A stretch of DNA of 48,941 bases from JARIHD01 sp036392795 (GCA_036392795.1 DASVXH010000020.1:1-48941); one strand, 5' to 3'. Positions 1 to 9,095 are shown, numbered from the stretch's first letter. The notes: generated by a model not told the origin, from the sequence alone. A program made the numbers and translations.

Positions 1-8
1 TTACTGAC

Positions 9-1427
9 GTGGCCCCAAACGTGCCACTCAAATCATTTAAAAAGACAAAAATTATCGCCACTATCGGGCCGGCTACGCATACCTACGAAACGGTTCGCGA
101 GTTGATCAAATCCGGTGTAAACGGCGTCCGCCTGAACTTTAGCCATGGCACGCACGAATATCACGGCGCTGTTATTCCATGGGCGCGGAAGGCGAGCGAA
201 GAACTGGGCAAGCCGGTGACCATTTTCCAGGATCTCCAGGGGCCAAAGATTCGTCTGGGCGATTTCGAGGGTATGATCACCGTCAAAGCTGGCCAGGAGT
301 TGACCTTTCAATATGGGGCGAACTACGAAGCGACGGGCGTCATTCCCATTCAATACGACTTGAGTAAAAAGGTTAAACCCGGCGAGCGCCTGTATCTATA
401 CGACGGCAAAGTTCGTACCGTTGTCACTGATGTCCAGAACGATATTATCAAGGCTAAGGCCGATAATGACGGCGTACTTATCAAGCGCAAGGGCATGAAT
501 CTGCCCGATACCGATTTCCAAGGGGACATTTTAACGGAAAAAGACCTGGCGGACATCGATTTCGGTGTTACACAGGATTTAGACTATGTGGCGATTAGTT
601 TTGTGCAAAGTGCCGACGACATTCACAATCTCCGTAAATTATTAACCGAAAAGGGTAGTGATGCACGCATTATTGCCAAGATCGAAACCAAAGCCGCCGT
701 TGATAATATCGAAGCCATCGTGCAGGCTTCTGACGCCGTAATGGTGGCACGCGGCGACCTGGCTGTTGAGACGCCGGCCGAATCAGTACCCGTTATCCAG
801 CGGCAAATTATTACGCTCGGACAAAAATACGCCAAGCCTACTATTGTTGCCACGCAAATGCTGCTGAGCATGATGGATATGCCCGAGCCAACTCGCGCCG
901 AAGTTTCGGATGTCGCTACCGCCGTTTTCATTGGTGCCGACTGTGTGATGCTGAGCGACGAAACGGCAATGGGCAAATATCCGGTTGAAGCCGTCCAGAC
1001 CATGAAGCGCATCCTGCTTTACGCAGAACACCACCCACCAATGCGAACACTCTACCCGTTTGACCGCGAAAAGAATCTGCAGAACGCCATTTCGGGCAGC
1101 GTAATCAACCTGGCGAATAGTATCGACGCCGACGCTATTGTGGCCGAAACAAGGTCGGGTAACTGTGCACTACAAATCTCGTCGCGTCGTCCTGAGCGGC
1201 CTTTGATCGCCGTAACTAGCTCTGATCGTACGGCCCAGCAACTAGCCCTGGTGTATGCGGTAAAGAGCTATGTCCGTCCTGATGATCCCCAGGCCGCTAC
1301 AAAACTAACTGAATGGCTGCGTAGTAGCAATGTTTTGGCCGCCGGTAACACCGTAGTTACCGTTTCTGGACGCTATCCTGGTGTCATGGGTACTACCGAT
1401 ACGATCAAAGTGCGTGTGTTGGAATAA
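9..1427 (+). CDS. pyk: Pyruvate kinase
   Basis: Converts phosphoenolpyruvate and ADP to pyruvate and ATP in the cytosol, the last step of glycolysis. The 472-residue product has the whole family pattern: KIIATIGPAT near the start, RLNFSHG (about residue 41), DLQGPKIR (about 75), IAKIET (catalytic Lys region, about 221), VARGDLAVE, ATQMLLSMM and the signature with SDETAMGKYP (about 313-330), followed by the alpha/beta C-terminal domain. The start used is GTG at 9; a second GTG four codons later is possible. Only eight bases lie upstream, so promoter and ribosome site cannot be judged. It heads a same-strand group with pgk and tpiA, but 233 nt separate it from pgk, which has its own promoter. 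Confidence 0.97.
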   Translation: MAPNVPLKSFKKTKIIATIGPATHTYETVRELIKSGVNGVRLNFSHGTHEYHGAVIPWARKASEELGKPVTIFQDLQGPKIRLGDFEGMITVKAGQELTFQYGANYEATGVIPIQYDLSKKVKPGERLYLYDGKVRTVVTDVQNDIIKAKADNDGVLIKRKGMNLPDTDFQGDILTEKDLADIDFGVTQDLDYVAISFVQSADDIHNLRKLLTEKGSDARIIAKIETKAAVDNIEAIVQASDAVMVARGDLAVETPAESVPVIQRQIITLGQKYAKPTIVATQMLLSMMDMPEPTRAEVSDVATAVFIGADCVMLSDETAMGKYPVEAVQTMKRILLYAEHHPPMRTLYPFDREKNLQNAISGSVINLANSIDADAIVAETRSGNCALQISSRRPERPLIAVTSSDRTAQQLALVYAVKSYVRPDDPQAATKLTEWLRSSNVLAAGNTVVTVSGRYPGVMGTTDTIKVRVLE

Positions 1428-1610
1428 AAGCTCGAAGAGAGTTCAGCGAATCGGTAACTTTGGCGGTCTCAGATGACTACGCCTGACGTGCTTTATGTCG
1501 ATCTGGGTAAAGAGTGCTGCCCAAGGAATTCCCCATCGCGTAAATAGACTGCTCGTCTCTCAAATTGTACGTACGTAAACGAAGCCTCCATTTTGGAGCC
1601 GAGAGTCTTA
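1428..1610. other. Gap between pyk and pgk promoter
   Basis: I see no gene here. It holds a short palindrome around GTACGTAC (near 1567) and a small inverted repeat, CTCCA-TTT-TGGAG, near 1587-1599. No convincing U-tailed terminator for pyk was found. Confidence 0.4.
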
Positions 1611-1639
1611 TTGAAAGCACTGGTCTTGCGGTATACTAT
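1611..1639 (+). promoter_or_regulatory. Promoter of pgk
   Basis: TTGAAA (1611-1616), a 17-nt spacer and TACTAT (1634-1639, within TATACTAT) look like a sigma-70 promoter. An AGGGG Shine-Dalgarno lies 8-12 nt before the pgk ATG. This is one of the conventional, SD-led genes here, in contrast to the many leaderless ones. Confidence 0.6.
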
Positions 1640-1660
1640 GTAAGCATAAGGGGTGTGGCT

Positions 1661-2947
1661 ATGTTTACCAAGAAGACCATTAATGATGTTGATGTGCAGG
1701 GCAAGCGTGTGTTGTTGCGCGCCGATTTTAATGTGCCAGTCAATCCGGATGGTACGATAAGTGACGATTTTCGTATTAAACAGACGGTGCCTACCATCAA
1801 GGCACTTTTGGAAAAAGATGCCCGCGTAGTGATTATGTCCCATCTGGGCCGACCAGAGGGCAAACCAAATCCGGCGTTTTCATTAAAGCCCGTAGCTGCA
1901 CGTCTGGGCGAATTACTAGAGCAGGATGTGCAGTTTGCGCCCGACTGCCTTGGCCCGGAGGTTGATAAGTTGATCGCCGATCTAGAACCTGGGCAAATTT
2001 TACTATTGGAAAACGTTCGCTTTCATCCCGAAGAAGAATCGAATGACGAAGATTTTGCCGCGCAACTGGCAAAGCATGGCGATATTTTTGTGCAGGACGG
2101 CTTTGGTGTGGTCCACCGTGCACATGCCACAACAGAGGCGATCACTCATTTTATTCCCAGCGTCGCCGGGCTATTACTGGAAAAAGAAGTAGATACCATC
2201 ACGCGTGTCATGGATGCCCCGGAGCGACCCCTGATGGCAATTATCGGTGGTGCCAAAATATCGGACAAGATCGATGTGCTCAATAAATTTATCGAAATAG
2301 CCGATTTTATCGCCATAGGTGGTGCTATGGCTAATACGTTTTTGGCTGCCGAGGATGTGGACATCGCCAAGAGTAAATACGAACCAAACGATGTGCCGGT
2401 GGCTCGCGACATCTTGACAAAAGCCCGCGAAAAGGCCAAGCGTGAACGGTTTATTTTCTATATTCCCCAGGATGGTGTGGTGGCACGCGCTGTCGATAAA
2501 ACGGCACGGACCCGCATTGTCGATTGGGAAGCGCACGTGATTGCCGAAGTAGAGAGCTATCCAAAACAGCCGGGCGACGATAGTCGCACCGTCGCGGAGG
2601 ACGAAATGATTTTGGATATCGGACCGTTTTCGGGGGCCTTTATTGCCGGCGGTATTCAGCTGGCCAACACCGTAGTGTGGAACGGAACCATGGGTGTTAC
2701 CGAAACTCCTGCCGTTAACGGACCGGTCGGGCCGTTTGCCCATGGTACCGAACTGGTAATTGACGCTTTGCTAGGCGATTACGGCCACCGCCCGTTCAGT
2801 TTAGTTGGCGGCGGCGACACTGTGGGCTATGTCGAACAACGAAAATTAGCTGGATCGTTCAATCACGTGTCTACCGGAGGCGGCGCCAGCCTGGAGTTAA
2901 TGGCCGGTCGTAATCTTCCGGGTGTCGAGGCGTTGCAGGGCCGCTAG
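1661..2947 (+). CDS. pgk: Phosphoglycerate kinase
   Basis: Transfers phosphate from 1,3-bisphosphoglycerate to ADP in glycolysis. The 428-residue product, from ATG 1661, shows RADFNVPV (about residue 19), SHLGRPEG (about 60), VRFHPEEE, the substrate-side segment DGFGVVHRAHA (usually DAFGxAHR; here Gly replaces Ala), IGGAKISDKI, the nucleotide-site motif GGGDTVGYVEQ and the C-terminal TGGGASLELMAG. The reading frame is open back to 1565, but the upstream part contains the promoter, so ATG 1661 with its AGGGG site is preferred. The length is somewhat above the common ~395 residues because of extra segments in the C-terminal half. tpiA follows after 64 nt. Confidence 0.96.
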   Translation: MFTKKTINDVDVQGKRVLLRADFNVPVNPDGTISDDFRIKQTVPTIKALLEKDARVVIMSHLGRPEGKPNPAFSLKPVAARLGELLEQDVQFAPDCLGPEVDKLIADLEPGQILLLENVRFHPEEESNDEDFAAQLAKHGDIFVQDGFGVVHRAHATTEAITHFIPSVAGLLLEKEVDTITRVMDAPERPLMAIIGGAKISDKIDVLNKFIEIADFIAIGGAMANTFLAAEDVDIAKSKYEPNDVPVARDILTKAREKAKRERFIFYIPQDGVVARAVDKTARTRIVDWEAHVIAEVESYPKQPGDDSRTVAEDEMILDIGPFSGAFIAGGIQLANTVVWNGTMGVTETPAVNGPVGPFAHGTELVIDALLGDYGHRPFSLVGGGDTVGYVEQRKLAGSFNHVSTGGGASLELMAGRNLPGVEALQGR

Positions 2948-2977
2948 GTTTTAGATGGTATTTTTGTGAGGGAGAAT

Positions 2978-3037
2978 ATGGTAAGCTTTAAAAAGGTTAA
3001 GCTAAAAACGGATGCGCAAAACACTACTCGTTGCTAA
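2978..3037 (+). CDS. Possible 19-codon leader ORF overlapping tpiA
   Basis: A strong GAGGGAGA ribosome site (about 2967-2974) lies just before an ATG at 2978 that opens a 19-codon lysine-rich ORF ending at TAA 3037. Its end overlaps the tpiA start (3012) in another frame. tpiA itself has no clear SD. This may be a leader peptide giving translational coupling, or the SD may serve tpiA at a distance. No homology is known to me. Confidence 0.25.
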   Translation: MVSFKKVKLKTDAQNTTRC

Positions 3038-3800
3038 CTGGAAGATGCACCTGAATACATCTCAGGCCAGCATGCTCGTGCATCGTCTGCAGGAGCGTAC
3101 ACGAATTCAGCGCGGTATTGAAATTGTGCTGGCGCCGAGTTTGCTGACATTGCAGCCCCTCAGTATGCAAATCGACCGGCGCAAATTCCGTTTGGCGGCA
3201 CAAAATGCATTTCATAAAGACGAGGGTGCTTTTACTGGCGAAGTGTCGTTTAGTATGCTGCGCGAGCTGGTCCATTATGTGATTGTGGGTCACTCCGAAC
3301 GACGAATTTATTTCGGTGAAACGCTTGAAATAGTCCGGGACAAGGTGGCGGCTGCGGTCCGCAACGACATTACGCCTATTTTATGCGTTGGCGAAACACA
3401 GCAGGAGCGCAAAGAAGGTCACACGCGACAAGTGCTGCATGATCAGGTAACTACCGCTTTGAGTAATCTGACCTCGCGCGAAGTAAGCGAGGTTGTCATT
3501 GCATACGAACCGGTGTGGGCTATTAGCACCTTTGGTGGAGAACTTGCCAAGCCGGCGCATATCACCGAGGCGATCGCCTATATTCGTCATCAAATAGAAC
3601 AGCTATATGGCGCCAAGGTAGCCGCCGCGGTACGCGTTTTATACGGCGGCAGTGTTGACGATAGCTCTGTGCGCGGCTATCTAGAGGTGGAGGGTTGTGA
3701 CGGTGCGTTGGTGGGCGGGGCAAGTCTTAACCCATATAAATTTGCTGGAATAGTCGATGCGGCCTACCGGTTGCGTCATGACGCCGATCAAGAAGGATAG
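3012..3800 (+). CDS. tpiA: Triosephosphate isomerase
   Basis: Interconverts dihydroxyacetone phosphate and glyceraldehyde-3-phosphate. The 262-residue TIM barrel has NWKMH (Asn9, Lys11), HSERR with catalytic His94, and AYEPVWAIST with the catalytic Glu at 166 (the usual GT after WAI is ST here). It also has YGGSV and GALVGGASL, which bind the substrate phosphate. Start ATG 3012 gives the correct N-terminus for the family. It lies 64 nt after pgk and is probably co-transcribed; see the overlapping leader ORF at 2978 for a possible coupling signal. Length is normal. Confidence 0.96.
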   Translation: MRKTLLVANWKMHLNTSQASMLVHRLQERTRIQRGIEIVLAPSLLTLQPLSMQIDRRKFRLAAQNAFHKDEGAFTGEVSFSMLRELVHYVIVGHSERRIYFGETLEIVRDKVAAAVRNDITPILCVGETQQERKEGHTRQVLHDQVTTALSNLTSREVSEVVIAYEPVWAISTFGGELAKPAHITEAIAYIRHQIEQLYGAKVAAAVRVLYGGSVDDSSVRGYLEVEGCDGALVGGASLNPYKFAGIVDAAYRLRHDADQEG

Positions 3801-3820
3801 GAAGTAGGGGTGGTAGACTG

Positions 3821-4777
3821 ATGGCCAAAGAAGAGCACAAAAAACCAAAGACACACACTAGTTCTTCCCATGCCTCTGATGCCTCCGGCCACGGGAACCA
3901 CGCCCACGGTCACAAAAAAGTGTTTGACGTTATGCGTCCGGGTAAGGCCCCGGCGTCCGCTACTTCCCGCCCGGTGCTTGCTAGTCAAAAGCCGCCGGTC
4001 GCTGATGACCAGTTTGTGCCCACAGCCCCAACTTTGCGTGCCAGTGACCCCAGCCGCAAACACGATTTATTAGATTCCAAGAACAGAAAAGCATTAACGC
4101 CCATTGATTCAGATTCTGCAAAGGGAGCTAATGGTGCGGCGAGTGATTCGGGAGAGATTTCTAGTACGGTAACTGCGCCTGAATTGCCGGCTAATTCGAC
4201 GGGCCCTGTCCGCAAAAAATCCCAAGATGAATTGGACGAGCAGAAAACTACTGAAGCATCCGATAAAGGGGTTGCTCAGACCGATGTGCCCGGAAACGAG
4301 AGTGATTCTGCTGCGGTATCGTCTGCGCCCATCTGGGAGCTCGACGACGAATCCACGCCCGCCCATTTGGCTATGGAACAAGTGGTCGATGCTGATGACG
4401 GCATAGAATCGCATCATTTGCATGGTCAGGATGCCAGTGGTGGGGCATCATCTTCATCGGCGAACGACGACGCGTCGTCCAGGTCTGCCAGTACTGCATG
4501 GTCCAGTCCAGGTAACAATAGTGTGCCTAACAAATCCGTCGGTCCCAAGACAATCGACGAGCTCCTGGCCGAAACCGGCGCCCCCGCATTAGATAACGAA
4601 CCCGTCGCAAAAGGTCCCATCATATCTCACCACAAACATCCCTCCCACGGCAGCGCCGCCGGCCCTTTGATTGTTATTTTTATTTTGCTACTACTAGCCG
4701 CTTTAATTTTCAACGTCCTACTTGACTCCGGCCTGATCGACACGCCTTACGATATTCCGCATACAAATTTTTTGTAA
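3821..4777 (+). CDS. Disordered protein with C-terminal membrane anchor
   Basis: I do not recognise a family. The 318-residue product begins with a His/Lys/Ser-rich stretch, continues with about 250 residues of low-complexity Ser/Ala/Asp/Glu/Pro-rich sequence predicted to be disordered, and ends with one hydrophobic segment (about 284-305) and a short polar tail. It would be tail-anchored, with the long acidic part on one side of the membrane. The SD-like AGTAGGGG lies about 12 nt before ATG. It starts 20 nt after tpiA and may be in the same transcript. It ends exactly one base before the stop of the convergent methyltransferase gene. The function is unknown. Confidence 0.75.
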   Translation: MAKEEHKKPKTHTSSSHASDASGHGNHAHGHKKVFDVMRPGKAPASATSRPVLASQKPPVADDQFVPTAPTLRASDPSRKHDLLDSKNRKALTPIDSDSAKGANGAASDSGEISSTVTAPELPANSTGPVRKKSQDELDEQKTTEASDKGVAQTDVPGNESDSAAVSSAPIWELDDESTPAHLAMEQVVDADDGIESHHLHGQDASGGASSSSANDDASSRSASTAWSSPGNNSVPNKSVGPKTIDELLAETGAPALDNEPVAKGPIISHHKHPSHGSAAGPLIVIFILLLLAALIFNVLLDSGLIDTPYDIPHTNFL

Positions 4778-6016
4778 CTAATCAGTTTCGGTACGGGCTT
4801 TCTTTAGTTTTGAAGTGAGGAGAAGATATTCCTGATCTTTGGATTTGGTTGCTTGAACTAGACTAAAGTTGTTCTTATCGTAGATCCCAATAATTTCAAA
4901 GTCAGTGTAGTGCCAGGCGCGCCAAAGCAGGATCGTATCCCCCTTATGTAGTTCGATGGTCTTTTGTAGAGAATCTAATTCGAAATTAATGGATAGCGAA
5001 ACTTTTAGACGTACTTGAATAATGCGTGATTTCTTTTTTTCATCATAAAATTGCTCGACGTCGTAAAAAGATTCTTCAATATTTAGCAGGTCAAGAATGA
5101 ACCTATCTTGAGTGCCGAGAATTGCTTTATCAGATTCAACGCTAAAATCGAAAAACCTTCTTGATTTCATACTATCGAGCTTAAGAAATGTAACGAGAAG
5201 ATCATCCTTACCCATGCTGTCTCTGATAACATGAAGTACTTGTTCCGGCTCCCTAAAATTTGTGATCACGGTTCCAAAGAGCAGGACGATATTGACCGTC
5301 TTACGATTATCCTTGCCAAAAGTGTCACCAATTAGTACGTCCCTAAAGCGTTCGTAAACGATGTCTTTTGTAAATCCTTCAAACTTAATTTTGTCGTCAA
5401 ACCATTTGTGTATATTCTTCTCTGCGATCTTCAACATGTCTTTGCTGATATCGATCGCGATATAACGATTTAAACGGCCTTTCTCATGTAAGTCCGAAAG
5501 AAGTCTTCTTACGGGCAAACAATTGCCCGATCCCACATCAACGACATTTACGTGATCAAAATCTTCGGTAAAGGCTTCGATTGCCTCCAGATCAAAGTCA
5601 AGTAGATCAATGTTGTTCGTGAGTGTGTTGCCTTCTTTCTCGCCCACCAGTTTTTGCGTGTATTTATCCCAATAGACGGCCCCTTCGCCAAAGTATGTAT
5701 AGCCAGGCTCGATCTCTTTATAGATGTCAAGGCAACTGATTATATCTATGACCTGGTCGGCGCTGAATAGCTTATAAAATTCTTTAGAAGGACGAACATT
5801 CTTGTGGGCTCGGCTATTACGATATTTTCTACCTTTTTCCACTAGCTCGGCCACAAGAGAGGCATTGCCTATTGTGTCGGCAATAAGTGATTTACCGTTG
5901 TGCTTATAAAGCTCAAGCTCCAACTTGCCGTTTTCTGCGGCCTCAATCCAGTTCCTGACTGACTTTTCGGAAATATTGTAAAGTTTTGCCAGTTCAGTAT
6001 TCTTGTAGTATTTCAC
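4778..6016 (-). CDS. HTH-fused SAM-dependent methyltransferase (EgtD-like)
   Basis: The 412-residue protein starts with a helix-turn-helix-like segment (residues 1-30, with LAKLYNISEKSVRNWIEAA). A class I methyltransferase domain follows: motif I is VVDVGSGNCLPVRRLL (about 160-175), the acidic YIAIDIS strand comes next, and the post-motif strand is IVLLFGTVITNF. The layout resembles the histidine-specific EgtD-type (Methyltransf_33) family, but the substrate cannot be read from sequence. Start is GTG at 6016, with GGAG about 8 nt upstream; an ATG two bases earlier is followed directly by TGA. It is AT-rich relative to the glycolysis genes, suggesting accessory origin. A methyltransferase joined to a DNA-binding-like N-terminus is unusual. 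Confidence 0.7.
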   Translation of the reverse strand: MKYYKNTELAKLYNISEKSVRNWIEAAENGKLELELYKHNGKSLIADTIGNASLVAELVEKGRKYRNSRAHKNVRPSKEFYKLFSADQVIDIISCLDIYKEIEPGYTYFGEGAVYWDKYTQKLVGEKEGNTLTNNIDLLDFDLEAIEAFTEDFDHVNVVDVGSGNCLPVRRLLSDLHEKGRLNRYIAIDISKDMLKIAEKNIHKWFDDKIKFEGFTKDIVYERFRDVLIGDTFGKDNRKTVNIVLLFGTVITNFREPEQVLHVIRDSMGKDDLLVTFLKLDSMKSRRFFDFSVESDKAILGTQDRFILDLLNIEESFYDVEQFYDEKKKSRIIQVRLKVSLSINFELDSLQKTIELHKGDTILLWRAWHYTDFEIIGIYDKNNFSLVQATKSKDQEYLLLTSKLKKARTETD

Positions 6017-6067
6017 ATCTTTGCTCCGCCTTCGTGTTAGTTACTAGTGCAATTTTTAAAAAATCTA

Positions 6068-6097
6068 TTGACATGTTCCGAACAAGGATCGTATCAT
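6068..6097 (+). promoter_or_regulatory. Promoter with palindromic operator
   Basis: TTGACA (6068-6073), an 18-nt spacer and TATCAT (6092-6097) form a strong promoter reading toward the gene at 6271. The spacer starts with a perfect inverted repeat, TGTTC-C-GAACA (6074-6084). A GTGCAA...TTGCAC pair flanks the region at about 6050 and 6111. A repressor bound here would block this promoter and could also affect the divergent methyltransferase gene. Confidence 0.55.
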
Positions 6098-6270
6098 GAT
6101 AGTGGGTAATTTGCACGTTTTTTAAGGTAGTTACCTGGCTGTCTACACTAAAAATTAAATTAGCTTTTAAGGCTCGTACCTTTCACTTTCAAAGTTTACT
6201 CTTTAATAAAAGATTTTAAAGTGTCTATTATAACTAATGAGAGCAATCTCGGAAAGAGGCAGAGGGTTTT

Positions 6271-6744
6271 ATGGGCGATTCCACCTCAGATTCCTACCAA
6301 TTAGATATAAACGACGAGCGTTCTGCTCCGAATCGGGTCTTAGCTGATAAAGACTTTGTAATGTTATACCCCTCTGCTGCGCAAGATGCAAGTCTTGACC
6401 AGGCGATCCTGGCTCTTTTATACCTTCCTCCCCAGTTCAAGCTTAAAATTTTAACTGATGCAGCAGATGCGCAACGGCTCGCATCTAAGGATTTTGACAC
6501 CGTTCGCTCCCGCGTCACTGTTGAATCCGCTCCTTCTGCGGGAGCAATCGCCTTTTCGCATATTGATGCACTCGTTTATGGCCAAGGCATACCGGTCGGT
6601 GATAGGTCTCACATGCCCCACGTGGTTATTTCTAATGAGGCCGAAAGTCCGCTCGTTTCCAACGACGGCAGTTTTACGGTCTCTTCCGATAGTCCGGAAG
6701 CTCTGGCCAGTGCCATGTTACGAATCGCCCGTGCAACCTCCTGA
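6271..6744 (+). CDS. Small protein of unknown function, faintly glycosyltransferase-like
   Basis: A 157-residue soluble protein. The segment LDQAILALLYLPPQFKLKIL (about 41-60) and the C-terminal SPEALASAMLRIA resemble the C-terminal half of GT-B glycosyltransferases (the stretch after the inter-domain linker and the last helix), but the sugar-nucleotide Glu motif and the N-terminal domain are absent. It may be a degenerate or regulatory derivative; I would not assign activity. AGAGG lies about 10 nt before ATG. A promoter about 170 nt upstream has a palindromic operator. pcrA follows after 81 nt and has its own -10 box. Confidence 0.55.
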   Translation: MGDSTSDSYQLDINDERSAPNRVLADKDFVMLYPSAAQDASLDQAILALLYLPPQFKLKILTDAADAQRLASKDFDTVRSRVTVESAPSAGAIAFSHIDALVYGQGIPVGDRSHMPHVVISNEAESPLVSNDGSFTVSSDSPEALASAMLRIARATS

Positions 6745-6809
6745 AGGATCCAGCCGTACAGCGGACCCGGCAACCGGCAATAATTACAGCAATATCCATA
6801 AGCAACATT

Positions 6810-6818
6810 TGCTACAAT
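6810..6818 (+). promoter_or_regulatory. Extended -10 of pcrA, leaderless
   Basis: TG-C-TACAAT ends 7 nt before the GTG start at 6826, the distance expected when the start codon is the first transcribed base. There is no Shine-Dalgarno sequence. Confidence 0.55.
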
Positions 6819-6825
6819 ACGAAGC

Positions 6826-9084
6826 GTGTTAGAAGAACTGCTGGAAGGATTAAATCCTGAACAACGGCGTGCCGTCGAAACTATTGAAGGGCCGATGCTC
6901 ATTCAGGCTGGCGCCGGATCCGGTAAGACCAAGACGCTCACGCACCGTATTGCCTATATCATCGCCTCTTCCAAAGCATCGCCCTATAACATTTTGGCCG
7001 TAACCTTCACCAACAAGGCCGCGCGCGAAATGCGCGAACGCGTAGCAAAGCTGCTGGGCGAGGATCCGGATAATCGCAGTTTCATGCCATATATGGGTAC
7101 GTTTCATTCTATTTGCGTGCGTATTTTGCGGCAGGATGGCGAAAAGGTGGGGATCCCGCGTAGCTTCGTTATCTTTGACGAAGCCGACCGTATGCAGGCC
7201 ATCAAACAGGCATGCAAGCAGAAAATGATCGACGAGAAAAGCTTTCCGGCAAAGCAGCTGGCCTCTATTATTAGCAACTCCAAAAACGAAATGGTTACCG
7301 CCGAAGAGTTGGCTGGTGCCGGTTCGACGCCCTTGCAGCGTGCTGCAGCTGATATCTACCCCTTGTACGAACAGGCGCTGCGCGAAGCTGCAGCCTTAGA
7401 TTTTGATGACCTCATCCAGCGCACTGCCCGTATGCTGCAAGAAAATCCCGAAATCCGTGCCAAGTGGCAGCGCCGGTTTAAATATGTCATGATCGACGAA
7501 TATCAGGATACGAACGCCGCGCAGTATCTATTGGTCCAGCTGCTGACTAATCAAAATAACAACATCGCCGTCGTGGGTGACGACTGGCAGAGTATTTATA
7601 GCTGGCGCGGAGCCGATTTTCGGAACATTCTGAAATTTGAGTCGGATTATCCTACCTGTACGGTAATCAAACTTGAGCAAAATTATCGCAGCACTAAACA
7701 CATCTTGGATGCTGCTCACGCCGTCATATCCAAAAACCAGCAGCGATCAGACAAAGAGCTATGGACGAGTGCCGGCAATGGCTTGCCTGTCCAGATGTTA
7801 CAAGTAGTCAACGAGCGTGCCGAAGGCGAGGCGATCGTGCGCCGTATTCGCAATGCAATTGATACTGGCTATCGCCGCTACAATCACTTTGCCGTCCTAT
7901 ATCGCACCAATGCCCAAAGCCGTTCCATCGAAGAAGCATTTATTCATTATGGCGTGCCCTATCGCATTGTTGGTGGTCAGCGTTTCTATGATCGTAAAGA
8001 AATTAAAGACCTGATGGCCTACTTACGTCTGATTTTTCAGCCCGAAGACCGTGTTAGTTTTTCGCGTGCTGTCAATATTCCCAGTCGCGGTATTGGCGAA
8101 AAGACCTTGGATAATTTTCTGCGTTGGCAACGGGAAAACAAAATGACGCTCCTAGAGGCTGTGACCGAAGTCCAAACCTGTGATGCAATTACCCCTAAGG
8201 CTCGCAAAGGCATCGACGAACTTGGTGATCTACTGGCGACTATGCGCGAAGTAATGAAGGATGCCTCGCCGTCCGGCGTAATTGACTCGCTTATCCGGCG
8301 TCTCGGTTATTTTGACTATCTAAGCGACGGGACTGCCCAGGCGGAATCGCGTATCGAAAATGTCAAAGAGCTGGTTAGTGTTGCCAACAATTATGAAGAG
8401 CAGGGGATGGATGTCTTTCTGGAGGAGGTCTCTTTAGTTAGTGACGTAGACCAGGCCGATTTTGAGGGCAATGCTGTGACACTTATGAGTCTGCACGCCT
8501 CTAAAGGCTTGGAATTTCCAGTGGTATTTATGGTGGGTATGGAAGAAACGGTTTTTCCTCATTCCCGTGCCTTGTACGACCAATCCGAAATGGAAGAAGA
8601 GCGCCGTCTCTGTTACGTGGGTATGACCCGCGCTCGGGAGGAGTTGTATATGATCTATGCTTCTGGCCGCATGTTGTTCGGGGGCGTCCAGCACAATCCG
8701 CCCTCTCGCTTTCTGAGCGAAGTCGACGCCAAATTTATGCCCAGTGATAATAGCCATGCCTTTGGCGGTGCAGCCGCCTACAGCGCCAATGCTGGTAATG
8801 TCCGTGCCACGGACTCAGCGGGTGGTGGCCTTTGGAGGACCCCCATGCCGTATTCGGCTGGCGCTGCGCGTGACGCAAGGGACCCCCAAGGGCCACCACC
8901 CCAAATTCTGTCCGACGAGCCGCGCTACGTCCCTGAGCTAAACGAAGGCGACGCCGTCCGACATCAATTGTTTGGCGTTGGCACCATTGTCGAACTGGAC
9001 GGCGAGAACGCCACTATCTACTTCAAGGGCAAGGGCGCAAAAAAACTCAACATCAGCTTTGCGCCTCTAGAAAAGCTATCGTAA
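6826..9084 (+). CDS. pcrA: ATP-dependent DNA helicase, UvrD/PcrA/Rep family
   Basis: A superfamily 1A 3'-5' helicase for repair and replication restart. The 752-residue protein has all motifs: Q motif LNPEQRRAV, Walker A AGAGSGKT (about 28-35), TFTNKAAREMRER (Ia), DEYQDTN (motif II, about 225-231), GDDWQSIYSWRGAD (III), QNYRS (IV), LMSLHASKGLEFPVVF (V) and VGMTRARE (VI). The C-terminal 50 residues (GDAVRHQLFGVGTI...) form the Tudor-like domain that PcrA uses to contact RNA polymerase. A Gly/Ala/Pro-rich linker (about 640-700) precedes it. Start GTG 6826 sits directly after an extended -10 box, so the mRNA is probably leaderless. Confidence 0.95.
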   Translation: MLEELLEGLNPEQRRAVETIEGPMLIQAGAGSGKTKTLTHRIAYIIASSKASPYNILAVTFTNKAAREMRERVAKLLGEDPDNRSFMPYMGTFHSICVRILRQDGEKVGIPRSFVIFDEADRMQAIKQACKQKMIDEKSFPAKQLASIISNSKNEMVTAEELAGAGSTPLQRAAADIYPLYEQALREAAALDFDDLIQRTARMLQENPEIRAKWQRRFKYVMIDEYQDTNAAQYLLVQLLTNQNNNIAVVGDDWQSIYSWRGADFRNILKFESDYPTCTVIKLEQNYRSTKHILDAAHAVISKNQQRSDKELWTSAGNGLPVQMLQVVNERAEGEAIVRRIRNAIDTGYRRYNHFAVLYRTNAQSRSIEEAFIHYGVPYRIVGGQRFYDRKEIKDLMAYLRLIFQPEDRVSFSRAVNIPSRGIGEKTLDNFLRWQRENKMTLLEAVTEVQTCDAITPKARKGIDELGDLLATMREVMKDASPSGVIDSLIRRLGYFDYLSDGTAQAESRIENVKELVSVANNYEEQGMDVFLEEVSLVSDVDQADFEGNAVTLMSLHASKGLEFPVVFMVGMEETVFPHSRALYDQSEMEEERRLCYVGMTRAREELYMIYASGRMLFGGVQHNPPSRFLSEVDAKFMPSDNSHAFGGAAAYSANAGNVRATDSAGGGLWRTPMPYSAGAARDARDPQGPPPQILSDEPRYVPELNEGDAVRHQLFGVGTIVELDGENATIYFKGKGAKKLNISFAPLEKLS

Positions 9085-9095
9085 ATCCCCGGATT

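Noticed and set aside
1565..1660. Longer N-terminus of PGK
   Set aside because: The extension contains the promoter and has no family similarity; ATG 1661 has an SD and the conserved N-terminus.
6271..6744. Functional glycosyltransferase
   Set aside because: Only a weak C-terminal resemblance; the nucleotide-sugar Glu motif and the N-terminal domain are missing.
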